A stretch of 64,000 nt of DNA, taken from assembly GCA_024138015.1 (NCBI GenBank), contig JAMXBB010000004.1:11209711-11273710 (forward strand), written 5' to 3'. This document shows, piece by piece, positions 57,962 to 64,000 of the stretch. The DNA is from Lumnitzera littorea (lineage: Eukaryota > Streptophyta > Magnoliopsida > Myrtales > Combretaceae). The notes under the pieces are model-generated. The model was not told where the DNA came from. It did not search any database and saw nothing but the letters and a program-made list of their open reading frames with translations. The position numbers and the translations under genes are program-made. The stretch's first letter is position 1, and each line of letters begins with the position of its first letter.

Positions 57962-60552
57962 TGTAGATATCCAATTTTTACCTTTATTTTATTTATTTAT
58001 TTATTTATTATTTTTTGTAAGGGACCTAATTCAAAAATACATAAAAACAGAAAATACAAAAATAAAAACACAAAAATTTTGAAAAAAGGAAAAATAAAAA
58101 AATTAGGGAAAATAGATATTTTAGGTCCTTGGCTTATTGGGTGACATAGACTAAGTAATTCATTTTTAGTGTTGAATCACATCTAGTGGGCTTCATTTTA
58201 GAAATTATTATTTCATTTTATTTTCTTTAAAACATGTGGGTATACAAATTAACCATTTAAGATTTAATCTTGATCTCGAATTAGGTTTAGTATTTTATTT
58301 ATTTATATCTTCTTTTTTTTTCTTTCCTTTTTTGTTAAAAAAAAAAAAAAGAGCTAAAGGGGTTAGACCAAGTCTTGAACTTGGTCAGTATGATTTGGAA
58401 ACAAGGTTAAAGGCCCTGTTTGAGCTTTGGAACCTACATAAGAGTAGGCGCTTTGCACTTACTTTTCTCTTACTCAAGCATTCGCAATATGTGTAGCAAC
58501 TAGGCCTGTCCCTACTTGCTAAGCATGTACCTGGTTGTTTTTTTTTTTTTCTTCTTTCCACCATCTTCTCTCAAATTCTTGCCCTTTCCCAGTGAAGAGC
58601 ACACTTAGTGGCACGTATTCAAGCCATTCTTTAGCATTGATTCCATACGATTCTATTTGAACTAATGGTAAAATCATATAATGGACATAGCCTACCGTAA
58701 ATTAAATCCCAAAATATGTTCAGATTCAACCATTTAAGGGGTCAAAATGTGGGTTGAAAATGAAGAAAAGTTTACAAACCTGGATTTTCCTTCACCTCCC
58801 TTTTGTACGATTCAAGCTTATTTAATGAAATTTGAATCTTTTAAATAGAATTTTAAGCAAAAACAATTGTCTAGCGATTGCATATGACTAGTAATTTCAA
58901 CTAAAATTAAGAAAAATTGAATCAAATAATTAAGATCCATTAATTTTCGATTTCAAATTTAATGGTGATTTTGGACTTTCTTAAACTTCTTCGAGCTAGG
59001 AATAGTGTAAAAAAGGCTTGGGGATCATATTTCAACGGCAAGCAAACTTCTAAACACCTTCTACATGTAATAATCAAAGGTTTCTCCTTCTCTCTCAAAA
59101 ATCCACCACTTTTAGATGTTTTTGAAGCAAACTAACATTACCAACAGCTTTAACACCCTTAAAAACCCCCAACCTAATACTCTTCTCAATTCCAACAGTC
59201 ACCACTCAACTTACAGCACCATCATCGCTAGTTGCCAACTTCTAAAACACCACCAAACGAGCTCCAAACACTATAGCATCAATTTTATACCCCTTATTCC
59301 CAATACAATACACATGGGAATGAAGTTCTCTACATAAAATAAGCTCCAAAAGTCATCACGCAAAGCCCTTACTCAATCACCATTCTCCTTCTCCTTTTTT
59401 GACTCGACACCCAAGGTGACCTAAACGAAGCTCCGACTAGACACTTAAGGTGATTTGAACCAAGCTCTAACCCGACTAGTGTCTTGCTCTAGCTTTAGTC
59501 TAGGTCCAGCCTATCTCAATTTCATACTTCTTTCTTTCTTTTTTTGCTTTCTTTCTTTCTTTCTTTCATGAAAAAATAAATAAATAAATAAAAATAATAT
59601 TATAAAGAAGGGCTTTTATCTAATATTTTACTCCTCATTTTTGCGAATATTTCTTTTTATTTTCTTTTTGTATCTCAAAAGTCCTTTTGTTTTAAATATA
59701 AGAATAAAAATATTTTATCACTATTTTTTTTCAAAAATAAAAAAATTGTTTATCACTTAGAGAAATTTCCTTTTTTCCAAATAAATAAAAATAAATAAAC
59801 CTTTTTCAAGATTAGAACTTTTTTTAGAATTTTTCCAAATAAAAATTAGGACCCTCTTCCAGATTTCTTAAATAAATTCAAATGGCTAAAAAATTTAAAA
59901 CCCACTATTTTCCTAAATTAAAATCGATCAAAATATTAAAATTTTATAAATGAACTATGAAAAGTTTTATCGCTATTAGAAAGTATGTAAATATCTATAG
60001 GGTAATTTAAAATGAGAAACTCTTTTTATTTTGCCTTTTGTAAGCAAACTTAATTTCTTAGTTTCTTCTTCCGTTTTGTAAACAAATTAATTTTCTTTAA
60101 TTGTAAATTTAGAATTAGTAAAATGGGTAGTTAAAAAAATAAAATTAATTTCAAAAAGTTAAAAATGTTACATGATTAGAGATTTATTGGATAGCTTCTA
60201 GATTCAAAATCTCTTGTTTAGAAATCTTTTTTTTCAAAAGTTGATTTTATTGAATACCAATAACTAAATTATAATCAATTCATCTAAATCTCTTATTTAG
60301 AAATCTTTTTTTCAAAAGTTGGTTTTATTGAATACCAATAATTAAATTATAATCAATTCATTTAAGTAGTTATAACTTAACTCTTTTTTTTTTTATTTTG
60401 ATTAAATAGTGACTATAAAATATTTTTAAAGTAAAAAAAAAAACAAGAAAGAAAAAGCTTTTCTTAGTCTTTAATGGATGATTTATATTGAATGAGTATA
60501 AGGTTTAATATAAGTTAGATTAAAAAAAATATTAAAAATGAAGAAAAATTCA
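57962..60552 (+). repeat. 3' LTR of the Tat-type element
   Basis: Pairs with the split 5' LTR. It is somewhat longer because of small insertions, including a 79-base tandem duplication at 60207-60364. It is preceded by AAAGAACGGCAGC, a weak polypurine-tract candidate. Confidence 0.85.
60207..60364. repeat. 79-base tandem duplication inside the 3' LTR
   Basis: Two adjacent units (60207-60285 and 60286-60364), each containing TTTAGAAATC, GAATACCAATAA and ATAATCAATTCAT. The 5' LTR has a single unit. Confidence 0.9.
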
Positions 60553-60559
60553 GGCTCCA

Positions 60560-60890
60560 CAAGTGTGTTGAAAATTTCGCCGCCATCAATTGACAGGCTT
60601 CTTCGTCTTCATTCTCGCCGACAGCCACGGAGTTATCAATGGGGCCGAACTAGCTCATAAATCTATGTTCGAGTACTTGGGGTTCACGTACCTTACCAGA
60701 AACACAACACGTGTCTTCGACACCTGTCGAATATCCACCTACTCCACTTGTCTATGCTGCTTTTTAGATCTCAATAGTACAAAACAAAGACATTAAAATT
60801 CCTATTGATCTCCGCATATTGAAAAACTTTAAAAAAAAAAAAAATCACAACTCAACTCGAATTATTCATTATATGTAAATATATATATAT
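60560..60890. repeat. right copy of the duplicated segment flanking the Tat-type element
   Basis: Aligns to 41485-41700 and more weakly beyond. It starts within about 25 bases of the end of the 3' LTR. The plus strand is open at 60590-60796 (68 codons from a non-ATG start), but the frame is not kept in the left copy, so I do not call a gene. Confidence 0.6.
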
Positions 60891-62180
60891 ATATATATTT
60901 AGGAAAATGAATATTAGAGCCTAATTCATTTTATAGAGAAATTAACATTTTATAGATCTTAATGACTATATTAAAGATTATGTGATTTTTGTCGGCGCAG
61001 GACTTCAAATAACTAGTAAATATCAAAATTTTCACTCTCTTAATTTCAATAGAAGATTATAAATTTTAGAACTTGTAAACTCCCCAGAACCATTTCAAAA
61101 GTGTTTAAGAGGGCATTTTAACATATGCTTAATAGTTTTTAAGGTCATACATACAAATATGTGAAATATTTACAATGCAATCGACCATTAAAAAACTGTT
61201 GTTTATTAAATAGATTAGTGAACAATGAGTTTAACATTAAAATATGACGAAAATAAGACAAGATCTCGCTTATTGTATTCTGTCTGGCCGTAGAAATATA
61301 TTATTTGGTACCATGTCAGTAATCTGGGATATGGATAAGAAGAAACCTGTATGTAAATTAGTTGGTGCGTCATGCATTAAAATATCTGGCCAAGAGAAAA
61401 AGCAAAACAAACATGGCAACTGATAAAACAACCAGCTTACGAACCAAAAATGGAATCTCTATGTAAGTTCGACACTTGTTGTACCGCTTTCACGTGCAGT
61501 CATCAGAAAATTAGGATGCGAGCTTATTCTCTGAAATTTGCATTTTCCCTGATGGTAAATCGCTGTCATATAATATGTTGGTTGCTTTTATTTTATTTTA
61601 TTTTTTTAATTTCCTATCATCATTTATTATTTTATGGTATTTAAAACCATAACCTCTCGAAATTATAACATAACATTTAATTAGTTTTGTTAAACATAGA
61701 TCGATCTATCCAATTCAATTTGTTTCGATTTGATTTGGTTATAAAACCTGTTTATTTACTTCTTTGGCTCTCGTTGAATGATCCTAATTCAATTAGGTGA
61801 CCCGATTGGTTTAACTTAGCACTTATCAAATCTAATCGATTTTTTCTAATCAAAATTTACTATTTTCTATGTCATTTTACTAGACAAATAAATATAGATT
61901 TAAGAAAACATTGGCAATATTTTTAAGGAAATCCCAAGTAGAAAGCTGCTAACTTTCAAATCTTAAAACTGCAAAAATAATTTTATTATTTTCTAAATAA
62001 ACACAAATTATATTCTAATACTTTTATTAACACCGATCTTAGTTTTGTCCCGAATTGATCTCTCAACACTTGATCCATTTTCCCCGGTTCAGATTTATCA
62101 ATGTTGTATTTTGCACGCATGACAAATATTGGAAAAAGAAAAAGAAATGGGGAAAGATATCTCCGGCTAAAGAAACACAG
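60891..62180. other. intergenic upstream of the DREB2D-like gene
   Basis: AT-rich. A run of TCGATTTGATTTGGTT-like words at about 61690-61860 looks like old repeat sequence. No gene seen. Confidence 0.5.
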
Positions 62181-62185
62181 CTTAA

Positions 62186-62191
62186 ACCGAC
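62186..62191 (+). promoter_or_regulatory. DRE/CRT core
   Basis: ACCGAC, the core bound by DREB/CBF factors, 345 bases upstream of the DREB2D-like ATG. Presence of the core is seen; use is inferred. Confidence 0.45.
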
Positions 62192-62300
62192 AGCCGTAAA
62201 AATTCCCATGGTTTCCTTATGAAAATCAACAGCAAATGGGGTTCAAGACAGCTGTTTATAATATACGACTTTGTGTCACAGCATGAACAAGCCCAAGCAT

Positions 62301-62309
62301 CCACGTGTC
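62301..62309 (+). promoter_or_regulatory. ABRE / G-box
   Basis: CCACGTGTC contains the palindromic G-box CACGTG and the ABRE core ACGTG, 227 bases upstream of the ATG. Such sites bind bZIP factors of the AREB/ABF group and mediate drought and ABA response in DREB2 promoters. Confidence 0.55.
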
Positions 62310-62444
62310 ATTCGCTCAATCCTCCACTCCACTACATGCCACCCATCGGCCAGCACCTCCATCTTGCTTGTCACTTAAAATCCCCTCAGAGTCCTGTTTC
62401 TCCGCCATCAACAACCAAAAACACGCACTGAACGCTTAACACAA

Positions 62445-62452
62445 AAACCCTA
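62445..62452 (+). promoter_or_regulatory. telo-box
   Basis: AAACCCTA, a plant promoter element often close to the transcription start. It is followed by a pyrimidine-rich stretch. Confidence 0.4.
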
Positions 62453-62485
62453 GTTTAGCGACTTTCTTCCTAATTCTTCTCACCC

Positions 62486-62494
62486 TTATATATT
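62486..62494 (+). promoter_or_regulatory. candidate TATA box
   Basis: TTATATATT, 42 bases upstream of the ATG. If used, the leader would be very short. Another AT-rich candidate is TTATAATAT near 62255, which would give a leader of about 250 bases and place the ABRE and telo-box inside it. Confidence 0.3.
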
Positions 62495-62535
62495 TTTTTC
62501 TTTTCTTTTATTTAAAAAAAAAATTGATCTCTAAC

Positions 62536-63168
62536 ATGGAGAGAGGAAACAAGAAGGAAACAAAGAAACCCTCAATGGGAAGGTCAAGGAAAGGATGCAT
62601 GAAAGGCAAAGGTGGACCAGAGAACGCCACGTGTACTTACAGAGGTGTTAGGCAAAGAACTTGGGGAAAATGGGTAGCTGAAATAAGAGAACCAAATAAA
62701 GGTGCTAGACTTTGGTTAGGTACTTTTAATACTTCCCTAGAGGCTGCTTTAGCGTATGATGAAGCAGCCAAAAAGCTATATGGTCCATCCGCTAGATTAA
62801 ACTTACCAAATTACCATACCAACACCAATAGTAATGAGAATTCGACGATTTCTCGCGATTTCGAACTCCCTAGTTTTGAAGTTCATGAGAAAAGTGGGAG
62901 TAACAGCCAGCCATACTCAAGCTGTAGTGCTAACGATGGGTTTGAAGTGAATAATCCTATTATTAGAGAGCATTCGGATAATGGGTGTTGGGAGAATACT
63001 GTGCCAGATTTCGGGATCAATGGATTCGAATGTGGTAACATTATTGGGGAAGATGGAGGTTATATGGAGGTGAATGATGTAGGTTTGTTTCCTATGGAGG
63101 AGTTTTGGGATGGGAAAATGGAGAGTGATTATGATGATTTGGAAGTTCCATGGAACTTGTGTGGTTGA
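62536..63168 (+). CDS. DREB2D: DREB2D-like AP2/ERF transcription factor
   Basis: Single-exon gene, 210 residues, starting at the first ATG (MERGNKKETKK). A basic, probably nuclear-localising block RKGCMKGKGGPEN (about 18-30) is the mark of DREB2 (A-2) proteins. The AP2 domain spans about 34-91: YRGVRQRTWGKWVAEIREP, then RLWLGTFNTSLEAALAYDEA and YGPSARLNLP. It has valine 14 and glutamate 19, which favour DRE (A/GCCGAC) binding. The C-terminal half is serine/asparagine-rich and then acidic (MEEFWDGKMESDYDDLEVPW), a likely activation region. No second domain. Short length, the CTYRGVRQRTW...ARLWLGTF wording and the absence of introns fit Arabidopsis DREB2D best. Expected role: nuclear activator of drought/heat response genes. 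The upstream ABRE and DRE core fit stress control. Confidence 0.93.
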   Translation: MERGNKKETKKPSMGRSRKGCMKGKGGPENATCTYRGVRQRTWGKWVAEIREPNKGARLWLGTFNTSLEAALAYDEAAKKLYGPSARLNLPNYHTNTNSNENSTISRDFELPSFEVHEKSGSNSQPYSSCSANDGFEVNNPIIREHSDNGCWENTVPDFGINGFECGNIIGEDGGYMEVNDVGLFPMEEFWDGKMESDYDDLEVPWNLCG

Positions 63169-64000
63169 GAACATTATGGCAATTCAACTAGGTTATTTCC
63201 AGCAAGAGAAGTAATACATGGTGATACGTAAGGACAGAGGCCAAAATTGGAATATTTTGGCTTTTCAATGTGAATGTATAAGGCAGGTGTTTTTTTTAAT
63301 GCCTAAAACTGTTTTGAGGTTAGTTTTCGTAAGTTTAATGACCATTTGCCTGATCTTTAGTACCTTTTTCTAAGCTTTTAGCAAGTAGGTATTTTACCCA
63401 ATTTTTTGGGCTTTGTATATAGGTTTGTTTTTGGGCTAAGCTTTCTACATGGTTTAGTTTGCTTGTCTTGTTTTCCTATGTTTTTCTTTTCCTTTTCGGG
63501 GGAAGAAGGGGGAAGCTCTGTTTTCGTAGAGCTTAGGTGTACAATTTTAGTAGAAATTTAATGATGTCATGTCCTTCTTAGATTCTATGTTTTATGTTCT
63601 CTTCTCTTAGCATGTGATTGGGATCAAAATGGACAAAGTTTACCAATTGAGAAAAGGATACCTTGTCCCTGTCTATTGTCTCTCATGTAATATGAAATAA
63701 GCGGTATCTGTTAGGAGGGTCGAGGGACAAACAGACATACACATGTAAAAAATGATTTTCAGTATTTTCATAGTACTAAAAATGTCTTTTTTATTTTAGT
63801 TTGTTTGGGAGCAACCAATGTCGCTTCGGCCTTCTCCTTTTCGAGTTGAGGCTCATTTGGACATTGGCATCTTAAAGCAGCCTCGTACGGGTTTGGAAAA
63901 GAAAAATATTAATGATTGTAATACACCATATATATTGATGAATATGAGTATAATAATAATGTTTAGTTTTTAAAATGTTATTATTTATATTTTCACATGA
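63169..64000. other. 3' flank of the DREB2D-like gene
   Basis: It should include the 3' untranslated region. T-rich stretches and a weak AATAAG-type signal near 63700 are present, but no clear cleavage site can be named. No other gene is seen to the window end. Confidence 0.5.

Larger units (their letters stand above)
42034..60552 (+). mobile_element. Ty3/Gypsy Tat/Ogre-type element, gag only, with nested insertions
   Basis: The 5' LTR is 42034-44407 plus 48020-48063, split by an insertion. The 3' LTR is 57962-60552. A primer-site-like sequence GACGACTCCACTAGAGA follows at 48077-48093; it resembles the GGCGACTCC...GGGGA junction of Tat/Ogre elements. An ATG frame at 48657 lies upstream of gag and is cut by a second insertion at 48764. 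Gag remnants span about 53000-54344. Reverse transcriptase and the rest of pol are absent. Tandem repeats fill part of the 3' untranslated region, a known trait of the Tat lineage. Target duplication not found (AATAG on the left, GGCTC on the right). Strong LTR divergence shows great age. Confidence 0.8.

Noticed and set aside
60590..60796. 68-codon plus-strand frame as a possible small gene
   Set aside because: It lacks a normal ATG start, and its paralogue at 41485-41700 does not keep the frame, so it is annotated only as a duplicated segment.

Overview
The window comes from a plant nuclear genome, most probably a eudicot. It is AT-rich, its genes have GT-AG introns, it holds a plant-type G-type lectin receptor kinase and a DREB2-type AP2/ERF factor, and most of the rest is plant retrotransposon sequence. 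I cannot name the species. Only two host genes look intact: a seven-exon S-domain receptor-like kinase on the minus strand (37114 to 32683, 826 codons when the exons are added) and a single-exon DREB2D-like transcription factor on the plus strand (62536 to 63168).

Layout. 1-1692: no gene seen. 1693-8068: decayed LINE on the minus strand, with a candidate target duplication. 8078-11122: no gene seen. 11128-15689: decayed Ty1/Copia element, minus strand, two 285-bp LTRs and a perfect 5-bp target duplication. 16322-17015: older repeat plus a duplicated copy of the kinase gene's downstream flank. 17484-27772: 10.3-kb Sirevirus-like Copia element, minus strand, with roughly 1-kb LTRs, tRNA-iMet primer site, gag-pol and an extra open frame between pol and the 3' LTR. 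About 28225-32008: chromovirus-like LTR. 32683-37114: receptor kinase. 37181-41460: intergenic sequence with repeat debris.

42034-60552 is one nested structure. The host is an old plus-strand Ty3/Gypsy element of Tat/Ogre type, with about 2.4-2.6-kb LTRs, a degenerate gag and almost no pol. Its 5' LTR is split by an inverted solo-LTR-like insertion (44408-48014, target duplication CAATA). Its upstream reading frame is split by a second, plus-strand member of that family (48764-51780, target duplication TAGAC). Its 3' untranslated part carries an array of short hairpin-forming repeats and a 735-bp hAT-type MITE with an 8-bp target duplication. The whole structure sits between two diverged copies of a roughly 300-400-bp segment (41460-41950 and 60560-60890). 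The DREB2D-like gene follows.

The two host genes have no evident functional link. The kinase would act at the plasma membrane as a receptor. The AP2 factor would act in the nucleus on dehydration-response elements, and its upstream region carries an ABRE/G-box and a DRE core. The transposons are all inactive by sequence. Several catalytic residues are lost through changes that read as G to A on the sense strand, as expected from decay of methylated DNA. I found no clear undescribed host system. The best leads are the extra frame with a gene-like pyrimidine-rich leader in the Sirevirus-like element, and the hairpin minisatellite with a G-quadruplex-prone leader in the Tat-type element.
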